Below are positions 24,142 to 33,977 of a stretch of 37,307 nucleotides of DNA, piece after piece. Location: contig NZ_JAGSOI010000021.1 in the NCBI RefSeq assembly GCF_023684405.1, positions 1 through 37,307 of the forward strand, read 5' to 3'. The stretch's first letter is position 1; every line of letters starts with the position of its first letter. The position numbers and the translations under genes are program-made. The notes beneath the pieces were generated by a model. That model worked only from the letters and a program-made list of their open reading frames with translations, searched no databases and had not been told where the DNA came from. This DNA is from Methanococcoides seepicolus. GTDB lineage: Archaea; Halobacteriota; Methanosarcinia; Methanosarcinales; Methanosarcinaceae.

Positions 24142-25149
24142 TCAGAGATTGTTCCGAACGTGATCAGCGATCACTTTACCTACATCGGAAGTACTGGAGC
24201 TGCCACCAAGGTCAGGGGTGGTCAGGTTCTCCCTTATGCTGAATTCTACTGCACTCTCTACCAAGACCGCTTCCCTTTCATAGCCCATCCATTCAAGCAT
24301 CATCTTCATACTAAGGATAGCTGCAATTGGATTTGCGATCCCTTTTCCTGCGATATCCGGAGCACTGCCATGTACCGGTTCAAAAAAAGCATATTTGTCA
24401 CCGATGTTCGCACTGGGCACAAGACCAAGGCTACCTACAAGGGCTGCCGACATGTCACTGAGTATATCACCAAAAAGATTGGTGGTCACCACCACATCAT
24501 ACATTTCCGGATATGACATCAGACTATATGCCATCGCATCCACAAGCATATCCCCGTACTCCACGCCTTCAGAGGCAGCAACCTCCCGGCAAACACCAAG
24601 GAAAAGTGTATCGGATTTCAAAACGTTGGATTTGTGTACGATGGTAAGCTCATTCTTTCTCTCTTTTGCCAGTTTACAAGCACTTCTTGCAATACGCTCG
24701 GACCCTTTACGAGACACGACACGCTTTGTATATGCCACATCATCGTGTATCTCTTCGATGGAAGAATACATCCCTTCGGTGTTCTCCCTCACGATCACAA
24801 AATCAAAATCATTCTTTCCTGTCACACCGATCAGCCCGGGAAGCGGTTTTATCGGGCGGATATTAGCATACATATCAAGTTCTTTACGAATGGTAAGAAG
24901 AACACTTTTGTAATTCGGATCAGGAGGGGTGGTGATCGCACCGAATAGAACACAATCACAGCTTTTCAGTATTTCGAGATCGTTCTCATCAATGGCAACA
25001 CCACATTTTTCCCATTTACCATATCCAAGTTCAAGCGGAACCTTCTCAATGGGAAGGTCAAGCGCATCAAGAACCTCTACTGCCACAGGAATTACCTCTT
25101 TCCCGATACCATCGCCTTCAACTATCGCAACCCTCATTTTTTTAACCAT
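24142..25149 (-). CDS. 3-isopropylmalate / homoisocitrate dehydrogenase
   Basis: About 335 residues of the beta-decarboxylating dehydrogenase family: RVAIVEGDGIGKEVIPVAVEVL, AITTPPDPNYKS, YANIRPIKPLPG, VRENTEGMYSSIEE, VHKSNVLKSD and the C-terminal NLFGDILSDMSAALVGSLGLVPSANIG and EPVHGSAPDIAGKGIANP. It oxidatively decarboxylates 3-isopropylmalate (leucine) or homoisocitrate-type acids (coenzyme B suberate arm). ATG 25149 with AAAGGG upstream is chosen; the open frame extends 35 codons further but only into the neighbouring gene. It is in an operon with a YLRT-type dehydratase small subunit, which supports an AksF role over LeuB; not certain. Confidence 0.87.
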   Translation of the reverse strand: MVKKMRVAIVEGDGIGKEVIPVAVEVLDALDLPIEKVPLELGYGKWEKCGVAIDENDLEILKSCDCVLFGAITTPPDPNYKSVLLTIRKELDMYANIRPIKPLPGLIGVTGKNDFDFVIVRENTEGMYSSIEEIHDDVAYTKRVVSRKGSERIARSACKLAKERKNELTIVHKSNVLKSDTLFLGVCREVAASEGVEYGDMLVDAMAYSLMSYPEMYDVVVTTNLFGDILSDMSAALVGSLGLVPSANIGDKYAFFEPVHGSAPDIAGKGIANPIAAILSMKMMLEWMGYEREAVLVESAVEFSIRENLTTPDLGGSSSTSDVGKVIADHVRNNL

Positions 25150-25153
25150 AAGA

Positions 25154-26026
25154 TCATGCCCTTTTCTTTGCAATATCAAGCGCCAGGTCCCTGACAGCCT
25201 CTGAAACGAAATACTCCGAAGCACCCCAATGGACCACTGCCCCTTCCACCCCATTGATGGTGACCCTTCCTGATTTTTCCGAACGGCAACATCGGGTGAT
25301 GAAAGGCTTTGTCGGTTTGAAAATATCGGATTTGAAAGGACAGATGTTCACCATTGAATAGCTGATATCAGGAAAACGCGTCTCGAAAAGTTTTTTTGAG
25401 ATCTCACAGCCAACAAGCAATGCCCCATCTTCCATGACAGAATCGCAATCAAGGAACTTGCCCTTCAGACCGGAACATGAGCATGGGAACACAGTGTTCT
25501 CACCCTCGAACTGTGAAAGATCAATGACATTCTCGGTAAAACGAACTCCAAGGTCCCCGAAAATGCCACTCGTTTCGAGCCGTCTTATAACATGGGAAAG
25601 CCACGAAGGGACCGGAGGTATGACATCGACTATCTCGATCCCCACGATCTCAGATAATGACGGAGAGTGGACAAAGGTCACGTGGTTATCAACACCTGTG
25701 AAAATTACAGTGGTCACATCGCCTTTGCACAATTCCACTGCTGTATCGATAAGAAGTGTCCTGTCCTTTATGTTCAGTTGCCGTTCATATTTTATGACCT
25801 GTCCCTTCGAAGCGATAAGCTCAATGCTCTCAATTTCACGCAGAAGGTCAGTTCCTTTCTTATTCACATGATAAACGGAATATTCGATCTCAGACTCACT
25901 TATTTGATCTTCAACGATCATGTAGTCCGAAAGGAAATAGATGATATCCTCATGCACTTCATCAGGAGATATCCCGGTCACACCGACACACTTGTACTCA
26001 TCAGGAAATATCATGATATCATTCAT
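25154..26026 (-). CDS. Uncharacterised methanogen protein in the leu/aks operon
   Basis: 290 residues, function not recognised; I believe it belongs to a family confined to Methanosarcinales and relatives. It is soluble and mixed alpha/beta. Noted features are [15 protein letters not shown] with closely spaced cysteines, [22 protein letters not shown] and VNICPFKSD; six or more cysteines lie in the last 120 residues, so metal or cluster binding is possible. Its ATG overlaps the stop of the dehydratase small subunit gene (ATGA) and its stop is four bases before the dehydrogenase start. This tight placement implies a role connected with the same pathway, perhaps an accessory or regulatory protein. 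Confidence 0.6.
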   Translation of the reverse strand: MNDIMIFPDEYKCVGVTGISPDEVHEDIIYFLSDYMIVEDQISESEIEYSVYHVNKKGTDLLREIESIELIASKGQVIKYERQLNIKDRTLLIDTAVELCKGDVTTVIFTGVDNHVTFVHSPSLSEIVGIEIVDVIPPVPSWLSHVIRRLETSGIFGDLGVRFTENVIDLSQFEGENTVFPCSCSGLKGKFLDCDSVMEDGALLVGCEISKKLFETRFPDISYSMVNICPFKSDIFKPTKPFITRCCRSEKSGRVTINGVEGAVVHWGASEYFVSEAVRDLALDIAKKRA

Positions 26027-26523
26027 TGGTCCTTTTTCTGCAGAGCCTTCCTGTGCTCTACAAGGCCACCATCGGTCAATATCTCAAGAAGGAAATCAGG
26101 AAGCTTGTTGCCTTTGAACACTTTACCGTTAACGGTAACCAATCCTTCCTGCAGATCGACCTCAACGGTATCACCTTCTTTGCACTCAATATCAGCCTCC
26201 ATGAGAGGAAGACCTACATTGATAGCATTACGGAAGAAGATACGACCAAAGAACTTCGCGATAACACAGGAAACACCCGCATATTTTAAAGCAAGAGCTG
26301 CCTGTTCCCTTGAAGAACCGCAACCAAAATTGCTTCCACCAACGACCACATCGCCTTTGTGGACCTTCTTCGAAAAATCAGGATCTATGCCCTCCATCGC
26401 ATGGTCAGCGAAAACCTGCATATCAGTTGTCCTGAGATACTTACCAGGGATAATGACATCAGTATCGACATCATCGCCAAATACCCAAGCTTTTCCTTTG
26501 ATCTTACTTTCCAATGTTGTCAC
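26023..26523 (-). CDS. 3-isopropylmalate dehydratase / homoaconitase small subunit
   Basis: 166 residues, the normal size of archaeal LeuD/AksE proteins. It has [40 protein letters not shown] and the C-terminal domain [11 protein letters not shown]. The loop reads YLRT. In Methanocaldococcus work on the two paralogues, YLRT marked the homoaconitase subunit and YLRM/V the isopropylmalate form, as I recall; this favours AksE, for chain elongation toward 7-mercaptoheptanoate of coenzyme B. The start is GTG 26523. The large subunit is not in the window. Confidence 0.87.
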   Translation of the reverse strand: MTTLESKIKGKAWVFGDDVDTDVIIPGKYLRTTDMQVFADHAMEGIDPDFSKKVHKGDVVVGGSNFGCGSSREQAALALKYAGVSCVIAKFFGRIFFRNAINVGLPLMEADIECKEGDTVEVDLQEGLVTVNGKVFKGNKLPDFLLEILTDGGLVEHRKALQKKDQ

Positions 26524-26563
26524 CTGAAGAGTAGGTTTTACACAATGATATTAGTAAGTAGCG

Positions 26564-26579
26564 GAAAAAAAGAAAAAAA
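26564..26579 (-). terminator. T-tract terminator after galU
   Basis: On the minus strand two runs of seven T separated by one C follow the galU stop codon by about 25 bases. T-rich tracts terminate archaeal transcription. Confidence 0.45.
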
Positions 26580-26604
26580 GAATGGAAATGTTATAAGATG
26601 TTGA

Positions 26605-27471
26605 TCACATATCTGGAATGGTCTTCAGATAGTCCCTTACCTTAGGCCCGAAGTCCTCATTGCATAATGCAAAGTCAATGACCGCCTGAACATACCCGAA
26701 CTTGTCCCCGGTATCATATCGCTTCCCTGCAAACTTGTAAGCATAGACCTTCTGCATATCGTTTAGCATGCGTATACCGTCTGTGAGCTGGATCTCCCCA
26801 CCAACACCTGCTCCGGCATCCCTGATGCAATCGAATATCTCCGGAGTGAACACATACCTGCCTATGGCACCAATGTTCGAGGGTGCGTCTTCAATGGAAG
26901 GTTTTTCCACAATGTCTTCGAGAATGCTCAATGTCCCTTCCAGTGGTTTACCCTTAATGATACCATAACTGCTGACCTTCTCCCGTGGAACCTCTTCAAC
27001 TGCAATGGTGGAGCACCTGTATTTTTTAAAGACCTCGATGAGCTGCCTTATGCAAGGGGTATGGTTGACAATGATATCATCACCAAGAAGAACTGCGAAA
27101 GGATCTCCGCTAATGTGTTTCCTGGCGGTCATGATAGCATCCCCTAACCCTCTTGGCTCTTTCTGCCTGATGTAATGAATATCCACCATGGAAGAGATAT
27201 CCTCCACCATTTTCAGAAGATCATCCTTATGTTGCCCCTTAAGGTGCATCTCTAACTCAGGGGAACCATCAAAATAATCCTCAATGGAACGTTTGCTCCT
27301 CCCCGTAACAAAGATTATATCATCAATACCCGATGCAATAGCCTCCTCCACAACATAGTGTATCACCGGTTTGTCAATTATTGGAAGCATTTCTTTTGGC
27401 ATGGACTTTGTCACCGGCAGGAACCGGGTCCCAAGCCCTGCAACAGGAATTACAGCTTTTTTGATATCCAT
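26605..27471 (-). CDS. galU: UTP-glucose-1-phosphate uridylyltransferase
   Basis: 288 residues. The nucleotidyltransferase signature AVIPVAGLGTRFLPVTKSMPKEMLPI is at the start (glycine-rich loop with R and K), followed by ITSGRSKRSIEDYFD-like FVTGRSKRSIEDYFD, the metal-binding LLGDDII, VEKPSIEDAPSNIGAIGRYV and GEIQLTDGIRML. It makes UDP-glucose from UTP and glucose-1-phosphate. A GGGATG ribosome site precedes the ATG. It lies beside aglB and a glycan cassette, and so probably supplies nucleotide sugar for surface glycans. Confidence 0.93.
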   Translation of the reverse strand: MDIKKAVIPVAGLGTRFLPVTKSMPKEMLPIIDKPVIHYVVEEAIASGIDDIIFVTGRSKRSIEDYFDGSPELEMHLKGQHKDDLLKMVEDISSMVDIHYIRQKEPRGLGDAIMTARKHISGDPFAVLLGDDIIVNHTPCIRQLIEVFKKYRCSTIAVEEVPREKVSSYGIIKGKPLEGTLSILEDIVEKPSIEDAPSNIGAIGRYVFTPEIFDCIRDAGAGVGGEIQLTDGIRMLNDMQKVYAYKFAGKRYDTGDKFGYVQAVIDFALCNEDFGPKVRDYLKTIPDM

Positions 27472-27602
27472 TTAAACATCCCTTATAACGATTATAACAC
27501 AAATTCAGATCGGTCCTTCATAAACCTTCGTTGTCAGATAATGATAGTTGGCCCAGCAAACCACTAAAGATGCATTGCTGGAAGATGCACAACGCCTGTA
27601 CA

Positions 27603-30059
27603 TCAGATCTCTATTACATTTCCGTCCAGTACATCCCTTTCACTTACATCTACTTCTTCCACAAAGCTACCATAGGTGATCTTGTAAGCTCCAATCGGCA
27701 TGGTATCGAACTGTGTCTCCCCTTCGATTGGTCCTTGTGTGGAATATGGTACCGTAAAGGAGTAAGTTCCATCCGAAACGGCTGACTGGGAATATACGAA
27801 GGTCCTGCCAATGTTGGTCATTATGGTCGTGGAGATCACAACATCCTCACCATCAGGTGCTTCACCAACGATCTGTGCACCCTCAACATACTCGAATATC
27901 TTGACATATCCGGTATTTTCCAAAGCGAGATCTCCTTCAAAGAGCGCATTGTAAATGTTCTTGTAACCGATCTCGGCAGAGTTGCCAACAGGGGATTCAT
28001 ACACCATACGATATTGTTCAAGGCCCCTCGCATCAAAGATATGTAGCCGTGATTCCATGGAATTGAAATACCTTGGTCCCGGTACTGTCTGTGTGCCCAT
28101 ATCTGTCTGTACCGGAATGTAATAATCATTGGTATCAAGGGTCCATGCAGCCATTGCATAGAATTTACCGGTGGCCATCTCCACGTCAGAGACGATGTAT
28201 CGTGCACCGGCCTTATCCGGGTCAGGGTGTACTGCCTCAAGAACTGCAGTAGCTTCTTCTTCGGACTGTGCTGTGAAGAAAGTGGATGCACCCGGCCGGT
28301 TCTCTTCCTCGATGCTATTCCTGCGTCCTCCGACTCCCTGCTGGAACGGATTGGCATTTGGAATACGGTGTCCGATCACTTCTATCCAGTGACCGTAGTC
28401 CCACCAGGACATCACACCGTATGCAGTATCAGGATACTGGTAACTCTCACCTTTTGCAGGCACTTCATAGCTCTCATAATAATCTAGGCCAGGGTCAGGT
28501 GTGTTAGAGTTCAGCCACATTGTAGCTTCGATCCAGTATCCATTGGGACCACCTGTGTACTGGGACTGTTGCATTGACATATTGTAACTTGGATACATGA
28601 AGACAAGTATGATGACCAGAACTGAGACTACGGGCCAGATCTTGATGTTCTTAATGTCGAATTTATTCTTTGATCTGATATCCTCGAGCAAACCTTTCCA
28701 GCCTGCGAGCTCCATAAATTTAATACCGACGTAAGCAGACAGGATCGCAGCGTTTACTGAATAATAGTATGCGAAACGGTTCTGCTGGAGCATGGCCCAT
28801 ATGATCATGAAGGTCCAGACCAACAGGAATGTTCTTTCGGGGGAGGTGTTCTTCTTGAATGCTTCGTACCCTAGGAAGATTATTGCTAAGAGTGATATGT
28901 ATCCAAGGGTCGTGAAATTGCCCCAGAAAGGAGCGAGGGAAAACTGCCCACCCATGGAGAGAAGAGGGGATGCTTCGGCGATGGTGAGGCCACCGCCTGT
29001 ACGCATGAAGTAGCTGAAAACACTTGTTACAAGTGAATATGCAGAAGGTGAGACCTGTTTTGAAATTATGATCCCGCCTACAAAAAGAACTGCAGCTAAA
29101 CCGGGATAATAATATTTGTTGAATTTTTTCCGGCTCATAGCTATCGACATTCCAGTAAGGACAGGGAATGCAACGATACCTGCAAGCAACCCTTTAATGT
29201 GTAGTGCTTTTGTACCTCCCAGATGTGGTGTCAATAGAACAATAATAAGCGCGACAGCAAATATGACCATTCCACTGATAGCCAGATAATCGGTAGATCG
29301 ACCATTCAGATGATCCATTACATGCTGAATCGCTATGTAAACACCTATAATAAAACTGAAGAAGAGAGCTCCTTTCCATGCCAGTGAGTAGGCACCCAGT
29401 GCAATACCTGATAGTACAAGATATGGGAGAGCTGGTTTCAAGTTCTCAAATCTTGAGCCTTTTAGATCGTCAAAAAAGATTCCAGAATCATTTGCCTTTC
29501 TGATCGCCATTATGAGAAACATTGCTGTAATCGTACTCAACAGGGTTTCAGCAATGTGGTGATCATTGAATCCCAGAATTGATCTAGAGAGAAATTGGCC
29601 AGATGATATTGCAATGAGCAGTGATGCTAAAATTCCAGTCTCACGGTTGAATAACCATTTGGCAGCAAAGTATGTTGGAACTACAACCAAAGCTCCCAAA
29701 AATGCAGGGTAGTAAGCGGAAACTGTATAGATAAGATCCTGACTTGGATTTCCACCCCCAAGTATCCAGATAATGGTTCCGAGTACAAGGTCAAATAATG
29801 GTGCAAATACCTGATCAGTACCATTTGGATATTGGGTATATGCATCGAACCACAGCATATTCGGGAAATTATTCACAATTGATTCGACATTCCTGAGATG
29901 GTACCATGGATCATTACCCCCGAATCGAACAAAGCCGTTAGAGAGAAACACACTTGCTTTAGGGATAGTTCTTATGTACAGTGCTATTAGGAAAGCTAGG
30001 ATTACGCCTGCAAAATATGGAAGAATATTTATAATGTTGTCTTTGCCTTCATTGGTCAT
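27603..30059 (-). CDS. aglB: Archaeal oligosaccharyltransferase (STT3 type)
   Basis: About 818 residues. The N-terminal 450 residues hold many membrane helices, with the external-loop motifs VRFGGNDPWYHLRN (metal-binding D in the first loop) and ILGFNDHHIAE. The catalytic sequon-binding motif WWDYGHW is near residue 552, and GVGGRRNSIEEENRPGAS plus the C-terminal beta-rich domain follow. It moves the lipid-linked glycan onto Asn of Asn-X-Ser/Thr in S-layer proteins and archaellins. ATG 30059 is preferred; GTG 30068 is in frame. An 18-bp tandem repeat lies just upstream. Sugar supply (galU) and a glycan-building cluster flank it. Confidence 0.93.
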   Translation of the reverse strand: MTNEGKDNIINILPYFAGVILAFLIALYIRTIPKASVFLSNGFVRFGGNDPWYHLRNVESIVNNFPNMLWFDAYTQYPNGTDQVFAPLFDLVLGTIIWILGGGNPSQDLIYTVSAYYPAFLGALVVVPTYFAAKWLFNRETGILASLLIAISSGQFLSRSILGFNDHHIAETLLSTITAMFLIMAIRKANDSGIFFDDLKGSRFENLKPALPYLVLSGIALGAYSLAWKGALFFSFIIGVYIAIQHVMDHLNGRSTDYLAISGMVIFAVALIIVLLTPHLGGTKALHIKGLLAGIVAFPVLTGMSIAMSRKKFNKYYYPGLAAVLFVGGIIISKQVSPSAYSLVTSVFSYFMRTGGGLTIAEASPLLSMGGQFSLAPFWGNFTTLGYISLLAIIFLGYEAFKKNTSPERTFLLVWTFMIIWAMLQQNRFAYYYSVNAAILSAYVGIKFMELAGWKGLLEDIRSKNKFDIKNIKIWPVVSVLVIILVFMYPSYNMSMQQSQYTGGPNGYWIEATMWLNSNTPDPGLDYYESYEVPAKGESYQYPDTAYGVMSWWDYGHWIEVIGHRIPNANPFQQGVGGRRNSIEEENRPGASTFFTAQSEEEATAVLEAVHPDPDKAGARYIVSDVEMATGKFYAMAAWTLDTNDYYIPVQTDMGTQTVPGPRYFNSMESRLHIFDARGLEQYRMVYESPVGNSAEIGYKNIYNALFEGDLALENTGYVKIFEYVEGAQIVGEAPDGEDVVISTTIMTNIGRTFVYSQSAVSDGTYSFTVPYSTQGPIEGETQFDTMPIGAYKITYGSFVEEVDVSERDVLDGNVIEI

Positions 30060-30092
30060 GGGTTCCACTCATTATAGTTATTAATATTCGGA

Positions 30093-30134
30093 TCATAATA
30101 TTGTATTGTGTCATAATATTGTATTGTGTCATAA
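30093..30134. repeat. 18-bp tandem repeat upstream of aglB
   Basis: TCATAATATTGTATTGTG occurs at 30093-30110 and 30111-30128 with no mismatch, then TCATAA of a third unit. On the minus strand each unit carries AATATTATGA, a possible TATA-like element, so aglB may have repeated promoter boxes 34-75 bases before its start. Confidence 0.8.
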
Positions 30135-30273
30135 AATTTAAGCGTTTTGGATTTAATGTGTTTTAAGATTGAAATAACTATGCCAAATTTAATTTTCAAT
30201 CGTTTTTGTATGACAGTCCTATGATCACTTATAAGTTAACCGATATGAATCATGTAAAAATAATAAAAGATAA

Positions 30274-31191
30274 TTAATTTCTTTTTTGAAAGTATTTTTC
30301 ATAAATATAACCTGCAGGCTTTACTAATTTATTTGTTACATCTATCAAATACAAGCTAATTTTAGTGAAAATAGACAAATTACGCCATATTTCTCCTTCT
30401 TTGTTAAACGTAAACAGATTCCACGAGTTTTTTTGTGAATTTGAAACTGAGTTCGTTATGCCTCGATTCATCCTCTTATAAAGCTCAGGATTATAGTATG
30501 ACAGCTGATAGAATCCCCTGCCTATACGGAACGACTTTTTGAGAAGTTGTTTATATGACGTTCTCGCTGGATGCTTCATAATTATATCCAGATCATAGCC
30601 CAATTTAAGCCCAGAATTGTAAACCCTATTCCCAAATTCATAATCCCCGCTTGAAATCAAATTTGGATTAAACAAGCCTACTTTTTCAAAAACTGATTTA
30701 TTAACTGCCAAACAACAAGTCGGTGCAAAATGACGATTATTTATGTACTCTTCGATCGGGAAACCAGATAATCGGTTATATAACGAAGATAGAGAGTTGC
30801 TTTCCGAATAAATCTCCACTCCACAGGCAATAAAATCTGAATTTTGCTTTTTTAAGGATCGACTGATATTAGTAAGCCAATCATTTTCCACAGACATATC
30901 TGCATCTATAAAAGCAATTATTTGCCCTTTGGCAATTTTTACGGCTTTGTTGCGGGCAGCATAGGAACTTTGGATTGAATCCTCAATGACTATTTTTACT
31001 AACTCTGGGAATTCTTGGAGAAATGATTCTGCAACATCCAATGTTGTGTCTGTAGACCCGTTGTCAGCTACAATGATCTCGAAACAATCTCGGGGATAGT
31101 CCTGGATTACTAATGATTGTAACGTATCTTCAAGTCCTTGAGAATCATTGTATACAGGAGTAATTATGGATATGAATAAATTTCTTGTCAT
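30274..31191 (-). CDS. Family 2 glycosyltransferase
   Basis: 305 residues, GT-A fold. The N-terminus ISIITPVYNDSQGLEDTLQSL, the nucleotide-sugar site EIIVADNGSTDTT and the DXD motif IAFIDADMSVENDWL are all intact. ACGVEIYSESNS and KHPARTSYKQLLKKSFRIGRGFY follow. No membrane segments are obvious. It transfers a sugar to a growing lipid-linked or surface glycan; the sugar is unknown. AT-rich compared with galU and aglB, and transcribed on the opposite strand to the rest of the glycan cassette from a shared intergenic region. Confidence 0.88.
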   Translation of the reverse strand: MTRNLFISIITPVYNDSQGLEDTLQSLVIQDYPRDCFEIIVADNGSTDTTLDVAESFLQEFPELVKIVIEDSIQSSYAARNKAVKIAKGQIIAFIDADMSVENDWLTNISRSLKKQNSDFIACGVEIYSESNSLSSLYNRLSGFPIEEYINNRHFAPTCCLAVNKSVFEKVGLFNPNLISSGDYEFGNRVYNSGLKLGYDLDIIMKHPARTSYKQLLKKSFRIGRGFYQLSYYNPELYKRMNRGITNSVSNSQKNSWNLFTFNKEGEIWRNLSIFTKISLYLIDVTNKLVKPAGYIYEKYFQKRN

Positions 31192-31368
31192 ATTTGCACA
31201 TTTTATTTGTATTTTGTATTGTTTATTAGTGTCATCAATTTATAATTTGTTAAAGAAATTTAGATTTTATTTTTATACAACTTCAGAAAATTTGTAACAA
31301 CATGTAATCAATTTATTCAAAACAGATATCCTTATATATTGCTCTGAATGTTTAAATAATCGTTGTCT
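31192..31368. promoter_or_regulatory. Divergent promoter region of the glycan cassette
   Basis: AT-rich stretch between the GT2 gene and the plus-strand GT4 gene. CTTATATATTGC at 31331-31342 lies about 28-38 bases before ATG 31369 and is a TATA candidate for the plus-strand operon, giving a near-leaderless message. Confidence 0.4.
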
Positions 31369-32361
31369 ATGTTCACTAAAAATCACAAAATAGATAAGGA
31401 AAGTACAGATATAAAAATTGCATTTGTATATTATTCTCTACAATCTTTTGTTAAACAGGATTATGAAATATTATCCAGGCATTTTGTAACTAAAAAAGCT
31501 AATTATAGGAATATATGGGACACTTTTAAAATCTTTTTTGTTGTTTTAAGGACTGACGTCTCATTTTCATGGTTTGCAGGCGGACATAGCTTTTTAGCTG
31601 TTTTGTTTTGTAAGCTATTTAGAAAAACATCTGTTGTTATTCTAGGAGGAGGGGATGTGGCAGATGTTCCAGAAATTGATTACGGAGGTATGAGAAAACA
31701 TAAACGCAGCAGATATTTCACAAAATTTGTGTTGGAACATGCAGATTTACTCTTAGCAGTATCAAATTTTACTAAAACGGAAGCAGAAAAATATACTGAT
31801 TCAAATGTAATGCTTCTATATAATGGGATAGATGTGAATTATTTCAATTGCAGATCTAACAAAGAAGATATTGTTGTAACAATAGGTAATCGATATGTAT
31901 TGAAAGGAATTGAAACATTTATTGATGCTGCAAAAAAATTACCTCATATAAAGTTTGTAATTATAGGTAAGTTTGATGTTGAAATAACCAATATTCCCCA
32001 AAATGTCCTTTTAACAGGTTTTCTTTCTCGTAATGAAGTTGTCGATTGGTTATCAAAAGCAAAAGTGTATTGCCAATTATCATATTATGAATCATTTGGT
32101 ATGGCACTTAGTGAAGCAATGGCTTGTGAATGTGTTCCTGTTGTTACAAACATGGGTGCACTACCTGAAGTAGTTGGTGATACGGGAATGTATGTTCCTT
32201 ATGGTAATGCTGAGGAAACAGCTAATGCGATTAAAAAAGCTTTGCGAATGGAAGGAAAACTTGCAAAAGACAAGGTTTACAAATCATTTCCTTTTCAAAG
32301 AAGAGCAAATGAATTGGTTAATATTATATATAGTCTGTATGAATTTAGTAAGCTTACGTAA
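31369..32361 (+). CDS. Family 4 (GT-B) glycosyltransferase
   Basis: About 330 residues. The C-terminal GT-B domain is clear: VVTIGNRYVLKGIETFIDAA, VLLTGFLSRNEVVDWLSKAKVYCQLSYYESFGMALSEAMACE (E-x7-E motif ESFGMALSE) and VPVVTNMGALPEVVGDTG. N-terminal half includes VILGGGDVADVPEIDYGG. It transfers a sugar from a nucleotide donor. TTG 31363 is in frame, but ATG 31369 is preferred. It is the first gene of a four-gene plus-strand glycan operon of low GC. Confidence 0.86.
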   Translation: MFTKNHKIDKESTDIKIAFVYYSLQSFVKQDYEILSRHFVTKKANYRNIWDTFKIFFVVLRTDVSFSWFAGGHSFLAVLFCKLFRKTSVVILGGGDVADVPEIDYGGMRKHKRSRYFTKFVLEHADLLLAVSNFTKTEAEKYTDSNVMLLYNGIDVNYFNCRSNKEDIVVTIGNRYVLKGIETFIDAAKKLPHIKFVIIGKFDVEITNIPQNVLLTGFLSRNEVVDWLSKAKVYCQLSYYESFGMALSEAMACECVPVVTNMGALPEVVGDTGMYVPYGNAEETANAIKKALRMEGKLAKDKVYKSFPFQRRANELVNIIYSLYEFSKLT

Positions 32362-32423
32362 TTTGCGAATAACTTATTTAATAAATAATAAACTGTTTTT
32401 GAGAATTAATAGGGGAAGATATT

Positions 32424-33977
32424 TTGTCAGATTTTAAGATGTACCAAAAAAGTTTCAGTGACCAGCTACCCCAAAATATTGGGGCGAACGTCATATTTTT
32501 TTTAATAAATATTCTTATTGGTTTATTTTTGGTACCTTATTTTATTGATAATCTTGGAGTGGCTAGTTATGGACTTATACCTCTAGCAACTTCAATAACC
32601 AGTTATGTGGGTCTAGTTACACAATCAATTAATAGTTCTATTTCGAGATATTTAACTGTAGATTTACAGAGACAAGATTTTAAAAGAGCAAATATTACAT
32701 TCAATACATCTCTATTTGGAATTTTTGGAATTATTTTACTATTAATTCCAATCATTTTTATTTTATCGTATTACGCACCTGTTTTTTTTGAAATTCCATC
32801 AAACCAAATACATGATGCTTACCTGCTTTTTTTAGGAGTTATGGGTGCATTTTTAATAAAAGCATTAAGTGGTGTTTTTGGGATATCATTGTTTGCTTAT
32901 AATCGCTTGGATATTCAAAAATATATAAGTGTTGTCAATATACTTATCCAAGTGGGACTAATCATCCTCCTATTTTCTGTATTTTCTGCCAAATTGAGCT
33001 ATATTGGACTTTCTTACTTTCTAGGTGCACTAGTTGGGTTTGCATTGACGTTATATTTCTCTAAAAAAATAAATCCTCATTTCAGGGTAAATTATATTGA
33101 TTTTAAATTATCTTTTTTAAAAGAAATAGTTGGAATGGGAAATTGGATAATCATCAATCAGATTGGTGCTCTTTTGTTTCTTCAAATGGATTTGATTGTC
33201 GTAAATAAATTATTTGGATCTATTGCAGGTGGAGAATATGCTGCAATACTTATGTGGAGCACATTGTTAAGATCAATAGCTGGGATGTTATCTGGACTAC
33301 TTACACCGATTATTTTAACTTATTACGCAAATAATCAATTTGGAGATATAATAATTATTTCGAAAAGGGCTATAAAATTTATGGCCATTACAATGGCATT
33401 ACCGATAGGAATTATATGTGGTTTTGCTCCACAGATATTATCATTGTGGATTGGTCCAGAATTCGTGAAACTTTCACCTTTGATGTGGGTACTTTTGTCT
33501 CATCTTATAATCAATTTATCTGTACTTCCCCTTTTCTCTATTAATATATCTTTCAATAAAGTACGTATCCCAGGTTTAGTTACACTATTTATGGGAGTCG
33601 GAAATTTTTTGCTAGCTATAACATTATCACATATTCCTGGATGGGGATACTATGGAGTAGCAGTCGCAGGAGCTATTATGTTAACACTTAAAAATACATT
33701 ATTCATCCCTTGGTATGCAGCAAAAGTATTAGACGTTCCCAAAAATCTGTTTGCTAATTCAATGATTTATGGAATATTTTCAATAATCTTGGTTGTAAGT
33801 TTAACTGCTATAATCAATTTTTATTTTAATATTTCAACATTAATTACATTAGTGATTAGTTGCATACTAATTTCTTTGATTTATTCTTCAATGATTTGGT
33901 CTATAGGTTTGACTAGATCAGAATGTGATATGATAAAATCCTTTTTACCATTTTCAAAAGAGGAGGGTGAAGTTTGA
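32424..33977 (+). CDS. Wzx-like lipid-linked oligosaccharide flippase
   Basis: 517 residues with about 12-14 hydrophobic membrane helices spread along the chain, starting NIGANVIFFLINILIGLFLVPYF. This fits the MOP/PST (polysaccharide transport) superfamily. It would flip the undecaprenyl- or dolichol-linked glycan across the membrane for AglB or another ligase. The start is TTG 32424 with AGGGGA at 32411-32416; ATG 32439 is the alternative. The stop overlaps the start of the next gene. Confidence 0.85.
   Translation: MSDFKMYQKSFSDQLPQNIGANVIFFLINILIGLFLVPYFIDNLGVASYGLIPLATSITSYVGLVTQSINSSISRYLTVDLQRQDFKRANITFNTSLFGIFGIILLLIPIIFILSYYAPVFFEIPSNQIHDAYLLFLGVMGAFLIKALSGVFGISLFAYNRLDIQKYISVVNILIQVGLIILLFSVFSAKLSYIGLSYFLGALVGFALTLYFSKKINPHFRVNYIDFKLSFLKEIVGMGNWIIINQIGALLFLQMDLIVVNKLFGSIAGGEYAAILMWSTLLRSIAGMLSGLLTPIILTYYANNQFGDIIIISKRAIKFMAITMALPIGIICGFAPQILSLWIGPEFVKLSPLMWVLLSHLIINLSVLPLFSINISFNKVRIPGLVTLFMGVGNFLLAITLSHIPGWGYYGVAVAGAIMLTLKNTLFIPWYAAKVLDVPKNLFANSMIYGIFSIILVVSLTAIINFYFNISTLITLVISCILISLIYSSMIWSIGLTRSECDMIKSFLPFSKEEGEV

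Noticed and set aside
25667-26527. 286-codon plus-strand open frame
   Set aside because: Antisense to the unknown methanogen gene and the dehydratase small subunit; the sense strand has clear LeuD/AksE motifs.
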